A stretch of DNA of 64,000 bases from Comamonas sp. B21-038 (GTDB lineage Bacteria; Pseudomonadota; Gammaproteobacteria; Burkholderiales; Burkholderiaceae_C). The notes under the pieces were generated by a model that did not search any database, was not told the origin of the DNA, and saw only the letters and a list, made by a program, of their open reading frames with translations. Of this stretch, positions 8,892 through 17,091 are shown in pieces. The stretch is taken from NCBI RefSeq assembly GCF_022387135.1, contig NZ_CP092462.1, forward strand, positions 4,588,001 through 4,652,000, read 5' to 3'. The position numbers and the translations under genes were made by a program. Position 1 is the first letter of the stretch. The number at the start of each line of letters is the position of its first letter.

Positions 8892-9751
8892 TTGCGCACC
8901 CACTTGGCGCCAAACAGGCCGTGCGGCCGCAGCAGCAGCAACAAGGCCATGACCACAAAGGCCACCACCGTGCGGTAGTGGGGCGCCAGGAACAGGGTGG
9001 CCAGCTCTTCGGTCACCCCCAGCAGCAGCGCGCCGGCTACTGCCGCCATCGGGCTGCCGATGCCGCCCAGGATGGCGGCGGTGAAGACCGGCAGCAGGTA
9101 GTTCCAACCCATCTGCGGGTCCACATTCGAATCCAGGCCGATCAGCACGCCCGACAAGGTCGCCATCGCGGCGGCCAGCGCCCAGACGGCGGCCGTCACC
9201 TTTTTGCGCGAGATCCCGCGCACATCCGCCAGATCGGGGTTGTCGGCCACCGCCTGCATTGCCCGGCCCAGGCGCGTGAAGCGGAACACCAGACACACCA
9301 GCGCCAGCGCTGCCAGCACGCAGGCCAGGGTGATGAGCTGCTCTTGGTTGACGCGCAGACCGAGCAGACGCGCGGGCCGGGCGATCTCGACACCAAAGCC
9401 GCGCGGCGCATTGCCGGCGACCAGGCGCACCAGGTTCTCCAGCACCAGGCCCAGGCCGATCGAGGCCACCAGCAAGGTGACGCCCGAGCGCCCACGCAGC
9501 GGCGCAAACACCAGCCTGTCGAGCAGCAGCGCCAGCGCAATGCTGAGGGCCATGCCGGCAGCCACTGCCAGCGGCAAGGGCCAGTTCAGCGGGCCGTTGA
9601 AGGCATAGACCAGGTAGGCGCCGGTGGTCACCATCGCACCAATGGCGTAGTTGGCAAAGCGCAGCACGCTGAAAATCAAGGCCAGCGACAGCGCCGGCAA
9701 CGCAATGAGCAGGCCCGAGACCAGGCCGTTGAAGATGAGCTGCGCCAGCAT
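8888..9751 (-). CDS. Branched-chain amino acid-type ABC transporter permease (LivH-like)
   Basis: This 287-residue membrane protein has the LivH N-terminus (QLIFNGLVSGLLIALPALSL) and the coupling segment FTRLGRAMQAVADNPDLADV that docks on the ATPases. Its stop overlaps the livM start by four bases and its start overlaps the livF stop by one base. It is a partner of LivM in the pore. Like the rest of this operon, it belongs to an importer probably dedicated to the substrate of the terminal monooxygenase. Confidence 0.93.
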   Translation of the reverse strand: MLAQLIFNGLVSGLLIALPALSLALIFSVLRFANYAIGAMVTTGAYLVYAFNGPLNWPLPLAVAAGMALSIALALLLDRLVFAPLRGRSGVTLLVASIGLGLVLENLVRLVAGNAPRGFGVEIARPARLLGLRVNQEQLITLACVLAALALVCLVFRFTRLGRAMQAVADNPDLADVRGISRKKVTAAVWALAAAMATLSGVLIGLDSNVDPQMGWNYLLPVFTAAILGGIGSPMAAVAGALLLGVTEELATLFLAPHYRTVVAFVVMALLLLLRPHGLFGAKWVRK

Positions 9752-10473
9752 CAGTGCGCCCCCAGATAAAGACTTTGAAGTTGGCCGTTGGCCAGCAGCT
9801 CCTGGCTGGGCGCGCGCGCCCGTACCTGGCCAGCGACCAGCACCAGGCCCTGGTCCGCAGCGGCCAGACCCAGGCGGGTGTTCTGCTCGATCATGAACAG
9901 GGTGACGCCGGTTTGCGCCACGCGCTGCACCACCTCAAACAGGCGCGATGCATTCAACGGCGACAGACCTGCCGAGGGCTCGTCGAGCGCCAGCAGCCGG
10001 GGCGATGGCATCAGCGCCGCGCCCATGGCCACCATCTGCCGCTGGCCGCCGCTGAGCAAGCCGGCCGCCACGTTCAGCTTGGGAACGATCTCGGGAAACA
10101 GCGCCAGCACCGCATCGAGCCGCTGGCGCAAGGCCTTGGCGCCACCGCTGGCGATGAACTCATGGCCGAGCTTGAGGTTGTCCAGCACCGAGAGGTTGCG
10201 GAACACATTGGCCTCCTGCGGCACATAGCCCAGCCCCAGGCGCGCACGGCCTGGTGCATCAATGGCGGTGATGTCGCGGCCATCCCAGAGCACGCGGCCC
10301 GATTGCGGGCGGATCAGCCCGGTGACCACGCGCATCAAGGTGGATTTGCCCGAGCCGTTGGGGCCAACGACCACCAGGCTGGAGCCGGGTGCGACATCCA
10401 GGCTCACGCCATGCAGCACGGCGCGCGCGCCGTAGCCGGCCACGATGTTGTCCAGACGGAGCTCGGCGCTCAT
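9751..10473 (-). CDS. ABC transporter ATP-binding protein (LivF-like)
   Basis: This 240-residue ATPase has Walker A GPNGSGKST, the signature LSGGQRQMVAMG, Walker B LLALDEPSAGLSP and the switch MIEQNTRL typical of LivF. The Y/P-rich LGYVPQEANVF segment is also LivF-like. It overlaps livG by ATGA upstream and livH by one base downstream. It forms the motor heterodimer with LivG on the cytoplasmic face of LivHM. Confidence 0.94.
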   Translation of the reverse strand: MSAELRLDNIVAGYGARAVLHGVSLDVAPGSSLVVVGPNGSGKSTLMRVVTGLIRPQSGRVLWDGRDITAIDAPGRARLGLGYVPQEANVFRNLSVLDNLKLGHEFIASGGAKALRQRLDAVLALFPEIVPKLNVAAGLLSGGQRQMVAMGAALMPSPRLLALDEPSAGLSPLNASRLFEVVQRVAQTGVTLFMIEQNTRLGLAAADQGLVLVAGQVRARAPSQELLANGQLQSLYLGAH

Positions 10474-11246
10474 GCCACACCTCCGAGGTAGGCTTCGACC
10501 ACCTGCGCATCGGCAGAGACCTGCGCAAAGCTGCCCTGGGTCAGCACCTTGCCCTGCGCCAGCACATACACCGGGTCGCAGAGGGCGGCAATCATGTCCA
10601 TGTTGTGTTCCACGATGGCAAAGCTCATGCCCTCGGCCTGCAGGCTGCGGATAAAGTCCGCAATCTCGCCGACCAGCACCGGGTTGACACCGGCTGCCGG
10701 CTCATCGAGCAGCACCAGCCGGGGCTTGAGCATCAGCGCGCGGCAGAGCTCCAGCAGTTTCTTCTGGCCGCCCGAGAGGCTGTCGGCCCGCTCATGCGCC
10801 AGGCGCCACAGGCCCACGCGCTCCAGCAAGGCCTGGGCCTGCGCCATCGCCTGGGCTTCATGCTGGCGCGCAGCAGCGGTGTTCAGCAGCGCATGCCAGA
10901 GCTTTTCTCCGGGCTGCCGGGGGGCGGCGAGCAGCAGGTTCTCCAGCACGGTGAGCGCGCCCATCTCGCGCGAGATCTGAAAGGTACGGGTAAGCCCGGC
11001 CTGGGCGCGGCGGTGCACGGACCAGTGCGTGATGTCCTGCCCGTCGAACAGCACCCGGCCGCCCTGGTGCGCCTGCTGGCCGCCCAGCACATTGAACAAC
11101 GTGGACTTGCCCGCGCCATTGGGCCCCACCATGCCGGTGATGCCCCCGCGCGCAATGCGCAGGTGGGCACCGTCGAGGGCGGTGAATTCGCCAAAACCTA
11201 CATGAACATCCTGAACCGTGAGCAGATCGTCTGTCTGCAGGCTCAT
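10470..11246 (-). CDS. ABC transporter ATP-binding protein (LivG-like)
   Basis: This is a 258-residue ATPase with Walker A GPNGAGKST, the long LivG insert after the Q-loop (LTRTFQISREMGALTVLENLLLAAPRQPG), the signature LSGGQKKLLELC, Walker B LVLLDEPAAGVNP and switch VEHNMDM. Both ends overlap neighbouring genes by ATGA (binding-protein gene upstream, livF downstream), showing tight translational coupling. Confidence 0.94.
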   Translation of the reverse strand: MSLQTDDLLTVQDVHVGFGEFTALDGAHLRIARGGITGMVGPNGAGKSTLFNVLGGQQAHQGGRVLFDGQDITHWSVHRRAQAGLTRTFQISREMGALTVLENLLLAAPRQPGEKLWHALLNTAAARQHEAQAMAQAQALLERVGLWRLAHERADSLSGGQKKLLELCRALMLKPRLVLLDEPAAGVNPVLVGEIADFIRSLQAEGMSFAIVEHNMDMIAALCDPVYVLAQGKVLTQGSFAQVSADAQVVEAYLGGVA

Positions 11247-12487
11247 TTGGTGGTGCCCACCAGCTTGCTCACGCCATTGAGCACGCGGTAGTGGCCATAG
11301 TCCAGGTCCACCTGGTCGCCATTGGGCGCAAAGCGGAAGTCCGCCGTCGCGCCGGAGTAGCGGAAAGGCTTGCCTGCGCGGATCAGTTGCAGGCCCTGCA
11401 CGGGGTCGTGCACATCGGGGCCCTTGGTGTTGACCACGTTGGCGATTTCCTTGCTGAAGTCGGCTGCCTTGGCACTCTTGGCCTTTTCGATCGCCAGCGC
11501 CAGCACATTGATCTCGTCGAACACATTGGCGCCAAACGCGACGATGGTGCCTTCGGGCTGCTGGGTCTGCTTCAGGTAGAGCTGGTAGCTGGCGTTGTTG
11601 CCCACCGGCGTGGCCTGCACGTGGTTCACGCCCTCTGCGGCGGCCTTGCCCACGTTCTGCACAAACTTGCCGCCGCTGTCGGCCGCATGGCTGAAGGTGT
11701 AGAGCTTGCTTTCGTAGCCGCTGCGGTAAATCTCGCGCACGATGGCGCTGAACTCGGGGATATAGCTGGGCAGGAAGACCGCATCGGGCTTCTTGCTGAA
11801 GATCTTCTCCACCTCGGCCCGGTACGAGGGCTGGTTGGGGTTGAAGTAGAGGGTGTCGAGCACCTTGCCGCCCTGCTGCGTAAAGCGGTCGGCAAAGGGC
11901 TTGACGGTGCTGAGCGTGAAGGGCGTCTGCAGCACCAGGATGGAGGCCGTCCTGGCGCCATCCTTGTAGGCCACATTGGCAAAGGCCTGGCCCCAGTTCT
12001 TGCCATTGGTCTGGAAGCGCCAGACCAGGCCCTTGTTGTCACCTTCGGTCAGCTCATCGGCCGAACCCACCGGCAGCAAGGCCACGCTCTTCTCCAGCGC
12101 GACCGGGCGCACGGCCAGCGCCACGGCGCTGCTCCACACGCCGGTGATGGCCACCACGCCGTCCACATCGATCAGCTTGCGCGCGGCCGAGACACCGGCC
12201 GTCGGCGTGGTCTCGTCATCGGCGACGACGATCTCCAACGGCCGGCCCAGCACACCGCCATGGGCATTGATATGGGCAGCGGCGGCCTTGGCCGCCGTTT
12301 CCTCTTCCTTGCCATAGGCACCGCCCGATCCGGTCAGCGGCGCCAGCAAGCCGATACGGATGGGAGCGCCACTGGGGGCGCTGGCTGCACCTGCAGCACT
12401 GGCACCGGCCACCACACACAGCGAGGCCACCGCCACGCCCAAGACTCGCCACTGGCCCAATTTGCTCACACCCATATCCGCTTTCAA
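11243..12487 (-). CDS. ABC transporter substrate-binding protein, LivJ/LivK-like (Peripla_BP_6)
   Basis: This 414-residue periplasmic binding protein has an N-terminal signal peptide (hydrophobic VLGVAVASLCVVAGASAAGA). The mature domain starts at IRIGLLAPLTGSGGAYGKEEETAAKAAAAHINAHGG, the classic type I Liv/HAAT fold. A second in-frame ATG six codons on (MGVSKLG) could be the real start. It is the first gene of the minus-strand operon and overlaps livG by ATGA. It sets the specificity of the importer feeding the AhpD-like protein and flavin monooxygenase. The ligand cannot be read from the sequence. Confidence 0.92.
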   Translation of the reverse strand: MKADMGVSKLGQWRVLGVAVASLCVVAGASAAGAASAPSGAPIRIGLLAPLTGSGGAYGKEEETAAKAAAAHINAHGGVLGRPLEIVVADDETTPTAGVSAARKLIDVDGVVAITGVWSSAVALAVRPVALEKSVALLPVGSADELTEGDNKGLVWRFQTNGKNWGQAFANVAYKDGARTASILVLQTPFTLSTVKPFADRFTQQGGKVLDTLYFNPNQPSYRAEVEKIFSKKPDAVFLPSYIPEFSAIVREIYRSGYESKLYTFSHAADSGGKFVQNVGKAAAEGVNHVQATPVGNNASYQLYLKQTQQPEGTIVAFGANVFDEINVLALAIEKAKSAKAADFSKEIANVVNTKGPDVHDPVQGLQLIRAGKPFRYSGATADFRFAPNGDQVDLDYGHYRVLNGVSKLVGTTK

Positions 12488-12620
12488 AAACCCGCCGGCC
12501 GCAGCAGGGCTGCGCGGCGCAAAAGGGGGGATTGTGCGAAGGCAGCGTTGCGGGAGGAACTAATTTTTCTGACTTAGCAAACGCGTTTTCTGCATAAGGC
12601 CCGGCACGCAGCAGCGCTGG

Positions 12621-14165
12621 CTACATGCCGTTGGTGCCCAGCAGCGCCCGCCGGTACTGCACCGCTTCGGCCACATGGGCCGGGCTGATGGTCTCCGACT
12701 GCGCCAGGTCGGCGATCGAGCGGGCCACGCGCAGGCTGCGGTGGATGCCGCGAGCGGACCAGGCCAGCTGGGCTGCGGCGGTTTGCAGCAGCTGCAGGGC
12801 GGCGGGCTCGGCCTGGCAGTGGGCATCGAGCGCCTGGCCTTGCAGCTGCTGGTTGAGCATGCCCTGGCGCCGCAGTGAGCGGGCGCGGGCCGCAGTCACC
12901 CGCTCGCGGATGGCGGCGGTCGATTCGCCGGCCGGGGCGGTCAGCAGTTCGTCGGCGGGCAGGGGGCTGACTTCCAGGTGCAGGTCGATGCGGTCGAGCA
13001 AGGGGCCGCTGATGCGGGCCTGGTAGCGGCTGACCTGGTCGGGTGAGCAGCGGCAGGCGCGCTGGCGCGAGCCCCGAAAGCCGCAGGGGCAGGGGTTCAT
13101 CGCGGCGATCAGCTGAAATCGGGCGGGAAAGGTGGCCTGCTGCGCGGCGCGGGCAATGCTGATCTGGCCGGTCTCCAGCGGCTCGCGCAGTGCTTCGAGC
13201 GCGCTGCGGGGGAACTCCGGTAGCTCATCGAGGAACAGCACGCCGCAATGGGCCAGCGATATCGCACCGGGCCGGGGCGGGCTGCCGCCGCCCACCAGGG
13301 CCACGGCGCTGGCGGTGTGGTGGGGCGCCATCGTGGTGCGCTGGCCCCAGCTGCGGGCATCAAAGGCGCCGACCAGGCTGTGCACGGCGGCGTTCTCCAG
13401 GGCCTCGGCCACGCTCAGCGCAGGCAGCAGGCCGGCAAAGCGCTGGGCCAGCATCGATTTGCCAGCGCCCGGTGCGCCCAGCATCAGCAGGTTGTGGCCG
13501 CCGCAGGCGGCGATCTCCAGCACCCGCTTGCTGGCGGTCTGGCCTTTGACGTCGGCCATGTCGGCGCCGGGCGCCTCGGGCGGCCGGTTCTGGGCGGGCA
13601 TGCGCTGCCACTGGCTGGGGGCTGCATCGGGCTCGGCGCTGGCGGCCTGCGGCGCAAAGTGCTGCACCACGTCCATCAGGTGGCTGGCGCGGTAGACCTC
13701 GGCATCGGGCACCAGCGCCGCATCTTCTGCACTGCCCGGGGGCAGCACCTGGCGCACATGCTGGCCGCGCTGGTGCAGATCCATGCTCGCGGCCAGCGCC
13801 CCGCGCACGGGCCGCAGTGCGCCGGACAGCGACAGCTCGCCGGCAAACTCGTAGTGCTGGAGCCGGTCTGCATCGATGGCGCCGCTGGCCGCCAGAATGC
13901 CGACCGCGATGGCCAGGTCATAGCGGCCCGATTCCTTGGGCAGGTCGGCCGGGGCCAGGTTGACGGTGATGCGCTTGTTGTGCGGGAACTCCAGTCCGCT
14001 GTTCTGCAGCGCCGAGCGCACGCGCTCGCGGGCCTCTTTCACTTCCAGATCGGCCAGGCCGACCAAGGTGAAGCTGGGCAGGCCATTGGCCAGATGGACT
14101 TCGACGCTGACGGAGTGGCCGGTAAGCCCGACTAGGGCCCGGCTGTGCACCACGGCGAGACTCAT
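12621..14165 (-). CDS. comM: YifB/ComM family Mg-chelatase-like AAA+ ATPase
   Basis: This 514-residue protein has an N-terminal Lon-like ChlI domain (MSLAVVHSRALVGLTGHSVSVEVHL), a central AAA+ ATPase domain with Walker A GAPGAGKSM and Walker B VLFLDELPEF, and a C-terminal Mg_chelatase_C domain. A Cys cluster (CPCGFRG, RACRC) sits in the ATPase region. ComM is a hexameric helicase that promotes branch migration during natural transformation. The chosen start is the ATG whose product aligns with the family N-terminus; an open extension upstream has unrelated composition. An NtrC-type palindrome lies 22-38 bases upstream of the start. Confidence 0.93.
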   Translation of the reverse strand: MSLAVVHSRALVGLTGHSVSVEVHLANGLPSFTLVGLADLEVKEARERVRSALQNSGLEFPHNKRITVNLAPADLPKESGRYDLAIAVGILAASGAIDADRLQHYEFAGELSLSGALRPVRGALAASMDLHQRGQHVRQVLPPGSAEDAALVPDAEVYRASHLMDVVQHFAPQAASAEPDAAPSQWQRMPAQNRPPEAPGADMADVKGQTASKRVLEIAACGGHNLLMLGAPGAGKSMLAQRFAGLLPALSVAEALENAAVHSLVGAFDARSWGQRTTMAPHHTASAVALVGGGSPPRPGAISLAHCGVLFLDELPEFPRSALEALREPLETGQISIARAAQQATFPARFQLIAAMNPCPCGFRGSRQRACRCSPDQVSRYQARISGPLLDRIDLHLEVSPLPADELLTAPAGESTAAIRERVTAARARSLRRQGMLNQQLQGQALDAHCQAEPAALQLLQTAAAQLAWSARGIHRSLRVARSIADLAQSETISPAHVAEAVQYRRALLGTNGM

Positions 14166-14186
14166 GGGCTGGCTTCCTTGTGGTTG

Positions 14187-14203
14187 TGCACCGTTTTGGT
14201 GCA
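14187..14203. promoter_or_regulatory. NtrC binding site
   Basis: TGCACCGTTTTGGTGCA is a perfect palindrome with arms TGCACC/GGTGCA and a 5-base spacer, matching the classic NtrC enhancer consensus. It probably activates the sigma-54 promoter downstream under nitrogen limitation. It is also very close to the comM start and might affect comM. Confidence 0.82.
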
Positions 14204-14418
14204 TTGTGAAGCACCTCTTGGAGGCACGGCTGCAGCCAGCATCGCAAAAGTCGGTTTTCGGGACAAGGGGCGCCAGCCCGCAGCGGCAGCGCCGCTGGCA
14301 CCCAGCCTGCGCCGTTTGCCCCGCACAGCCCGGTGGCGGCTGAGAACGTAAGCATTTGCAAAAAAACATAGCGGGCGGCGCTTGTCTGGTGCGCACAACG
14401 CGCGGGGTGGTGCCAGGT

Positions 14419-14435
14419 TTGGCACGCTCTGTGCA
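14419..14435 (+). promoter_or_regulatory. Sigma-54 (RpoN) promoter of the porin-glnK-amtB operon
   Basis: TTGGCACGCTCTGTGCA has the invariant GG and GC dinucleotides with exactly ten bases between them and the TGGCACG -24 box. Transcription would start near 14446, about 40 bases ahead of the porin start codon. With the upstream NtrC site this predicts nitrogen-starvation induction. Confidence 0.85.
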
Positions 14436-14486
14436 TTGTGCTTGCCACCAACGGATGGGTCGAATTCATCAACAAGGAGTGTGGCA

Positions 14487-15224
14487 ATGGCGATGAGCAA
14501 CAGAGGCTGGATGGTGGTGGCGGGTGCAGCGTTCCTGGCGCTGCCGGTGGTGGCGAGCGCGCAGCTGACCGCCAACGTGAGCGTGACCACGAACTACAAG
14601 TTCCGCGGTCAGGACCAGAAGTCCTCTAGTGCCAAGTGGGTCAAGCCTGCACTCCAGGGAGGGGTCGACTACGCCTTTGGCGACAGCGGCTTTTATGTGG
14701 GTAACTGGAACTCCACCGTCGACTGGCTCGACAACAACAAGGTGGAGATGGATTTCTACGGTGGCTACAAGTTCAAGGCCGCCGATGTGGATTGGGACCT
14801 GGGTCTGCTGACCTATGTCTATCCCGGCAACACGCTGGGCAACACCACCGAACTGTACGGCTCGGGCACCTACGGCCCGGTGACCGTGAAGTACTCGCAC
14901 ACCGTATCGAAGGATTACTTTGGCTGGGCCGGCACCAAGTACGACAGTACGTACAAGGGCCGCAACACCGGCTACCTGAATGTGGCGTTTGCGCAGGAAG
15001 TGGCGCCCAAAACCACGTTGAAGCTGGCCGTGGGCTACACCCGCTTTTCCAGCGACATCAAGGACCTGGGCGTGCCCAACTACCTGGACTACAGCGTGGG
15101 CGGTGCCTATGACCTGGGTGACGGTTTCTCGCTGAGTGCCGCCTGGGTGGGTGCCAACAAGACAGGCGCCTTCGGCTTTGTGAACAAGGGTCGTGCGATC
15201 GTGTCGCTGACCAAGGCTTTTTGA
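14487..15224 (+). CDS. TorF family putative porin
   Basis: The product has 245 residues. A signal peptide (MVVAGAAFLALPVVASAQ) is followed by alternating beta-strand-like sequence starting LTANVSVTTNYKFRGQDQ, typical of the TorF (Gcw_chp) outer-membrane family. It ends with the aromatic residue Phe, as outer-membrane beta-barrels do. AAGGAG eight bases upstream supports the chosen ATG; MSNRGW two codons on is an alternative. It is the first gene after the sigma-54 promoter, followed by glnK and amtB. It probably gives outer-membrane permeability to ammonium or small nitrogen compounds when nitrogen is scarce. Confidence 0.85.
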   Translation: MAMSNRGWMVVAGAAFLALPVVASAQLTANVSVTTNYKFRGQDQKSSSAKWVKPALQGGVDYAFGDSGFYVGNWNSTVDWLDNNKVEMDFYGGYKFKAADVDWDLGLLTYVYPGNTLGNTTELYGSGTYGPVTVKYSHTVSKDYFGWAGTKYDSTYKGRNTGYLNVAFAQEVAPKTTLKLAVGYTRFSSDIKDLGVPNYLDYSVGGAYDLGDGFSLSAAWVGANKTGAFGFVNKGRAIVSLTKAF

Positions 15225-15243
15225 TGCAGCGCCGCTGCAATAA

Positions 15244-15606
<363 letters not shown>

Positions 15607-15672
15607 AAAAGCAGCGCTCCGCGCTGGCAAGGCGCGCGCTACAAGCCAATTTATCTTGAAGGTGTGAACAAC

Positions 15673-16980
15673 ATGAGACGACTACTTTCCTTGGCAGGGC
15701 TGGCGGCGGTGGCACTGGCCACTGCGGGCAACGCGGCTGCGGCTGATGCGGCAGCTCCCGTTCTGAGCGCGGGCGATACCGCCTGGATCATGACCTCGAC
15801 CATGCTGGTGATCCTGATGGTCATCCCGGGTCTGGCGCTGTTCTACGGCGGTCTGGTGCGCAGCAAGAACATGCTGTCGGTGCTGGCCCAGGTGTTCACG
15901 ATCTTTTCGCTGATCACCGTGCTGTGGACCATCTACGGCTACTCGCTGACCTTCTCCGGCGAAGGCAACTTCTTTGGCGACTTCGGCAAGGTGTTCCTGA
16001 TGGGCATCACCCCGGATACGCTCTCGGGTGCGATGGCCACTGTGCCTGAGTATGTGTTCGTCTCGTTCCAGGCCACGTTCGCCGCCATCACCGTGGCGCT
16101 GATCGTTGGTGCCTTTGCCGAGCGCATCAAGTTTGCTGCCGTGATGATCTTTGCGGTGCTGTGGTTCACGTTGAGCTACCTGCCGATTGCCCACATGGTC
16201 TGGGGCGGTGGTCTGCTGGGCAAGGATGGCGCGCTGGACTTTGCCGGCGGCACCGTCGTGCACATCAACGCCGGTGTGGCCGGTCTGGTGGGCTCCTATG
16301 TGCTGGGCAAGCGCCTGGGCTTTGGCCGCGAAGCGCTGGCGCCCCACAACCTGACTCTGACCATGGTGGGCGCATCGCTGCTGTGGGTGGGCTGGTTCGG
16401 CTTCAACGCCGGCTCGGCAGGTGCTGCCAACGGTATTGCCGGTCTGGCCTTCATCAATACCATCGTGGCCACCGGCGCAGCTTGCGTGAGCTGGTTGGTC
16501 TGCGAAACCCTGCACAAGGGCAAGCCTTCGATGCTGGGTGCCGCTTCGGGTGCCGTCGGTGGCCTGGTGGTCATCACCCCGGCAGCCGGTTTTGTCGGCC
16601 CCATGGGTGCCATCGTGATGGGTCTGCTCGCTGGCGCTCTGTGCCTGTGGGGTGTGTCCGGTCTCAAGCGCCTGCTCAAGGTCGATGACACCTGCGACGT
16701 CTTCGGTGTGCACGGCGTGGGCGGTATCCTGGGTGCCATCCTGACCGGTGTGTTCTGCGCCTCCAGCCTGGGTGGTGTCGAGCCGGAAGGCTACAACATG
16801 GCCCACCAGATCTGGGTGCAGACCAAGGGCGTGCTGATCACCATCGTGTGGTCTGCGGTGGCCGCGTGGATCTCGTACAAGGTGGCAGGTCTGCTGACCG
16901 GTGGCCTGCGGGTGACGGAAGAGGCCGAACGTGAAGGCCTGGACATCACCTCCCACGGCGAAGCGGCCTACGGACGTTGA
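15673..16980 (+). CDS. amtB: Ammonium transporter AmtB
   Basis: This 435-residue Amt/Rh protein has a signal peptide (residues 1 to about 24) and eleven membrane segments. The twin pore histidines are His174 (LSYLPIAHMVWGGG) and His347 (VFGVHGVGGILGA). Other family landmarks are LALFYGGLVRSKN and WVGWFGFNAGSA. The ATG is preceded by GAAGG; the GTG three codons earlier is less likely. It conducts ammonium/ammonia across the inner membrane and is gated by GlnK, encoded 66 bases upstream. Confidence 0.97.
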   Translation: MRRLLSLAGLAAVALATAGNAAAADAAAPVLSAGDTAWIMTSTMLVILMVIPGLALFYGGLVRSKNMLSVLAQVFTIFSLITVLWTIYGYSLTFSGEGNFFGDFGKVFLMGITPDTLSGAMATVPEYVFVSFQATFAAITVALIVGAFAERIKFAAVMIFAVLWFTLSYLPIAHMVWGGGLLGKDGALDFAGGTVVHINAGVAGLVGSYVLGKRLGFGREALAPHNLTLTMVGASLLWVGWFGFNAGSAGAANGIAGLAFINTIVATGAACVSWLVCETLHKGKPSMLGAASGAVGGLVVITPAAGFVGPMGAIVMGLLAGALCLWGVSGLKRLLKVDDTCDVFGVHGVGGILGAILTGVFCASSLGGVEPEGYNMAHQIWVQTKGVLITIVWSAVAAWISYKVAGLLTGGLRVTEEAEREGLDITSHGEAAYGR

Positions 16981-17002
16981 TTCTTGCGGATACTCCTTGG
17001 GA

Positions 17003-17038
17003 GGCCGGACGGGTGTACAACCCGGCCGGCCTTTTTTT
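17003..17038 (+). terminator. Rho-independent terminator after amtB
   Basis: GGCCGG and GGGT pair with ACCC and CCGGCC around a GTACA loop, with one two-base internal mismatch, and are followed by seven T residues. It closes the porin-glnK-amtB operon. Confidence 0.88.
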
Positions 17039-17091
17039 GTGCGCCGCGCTGGCGCTCAGAACCTGTCTACGATTTGCTCCTGAAACACGGC

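Larger units (their letters stand above)
14166..14486. promoter_or_regulatory. Divergent intergenic region between comM and the porin-glnK-amtB operon
   Basis: These 321 bases contain no convincing gene. They hold an NtrC-type palindrome next to comM, a GC-rich middle with weak inverted repeats, and a sigma-54 -24/-12 promoter before the porin gene. The enhancer-to-promoter distance of about 215 bases allows DNA looping with sigma-54 RNA polymerase. Confidence 0.75.
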
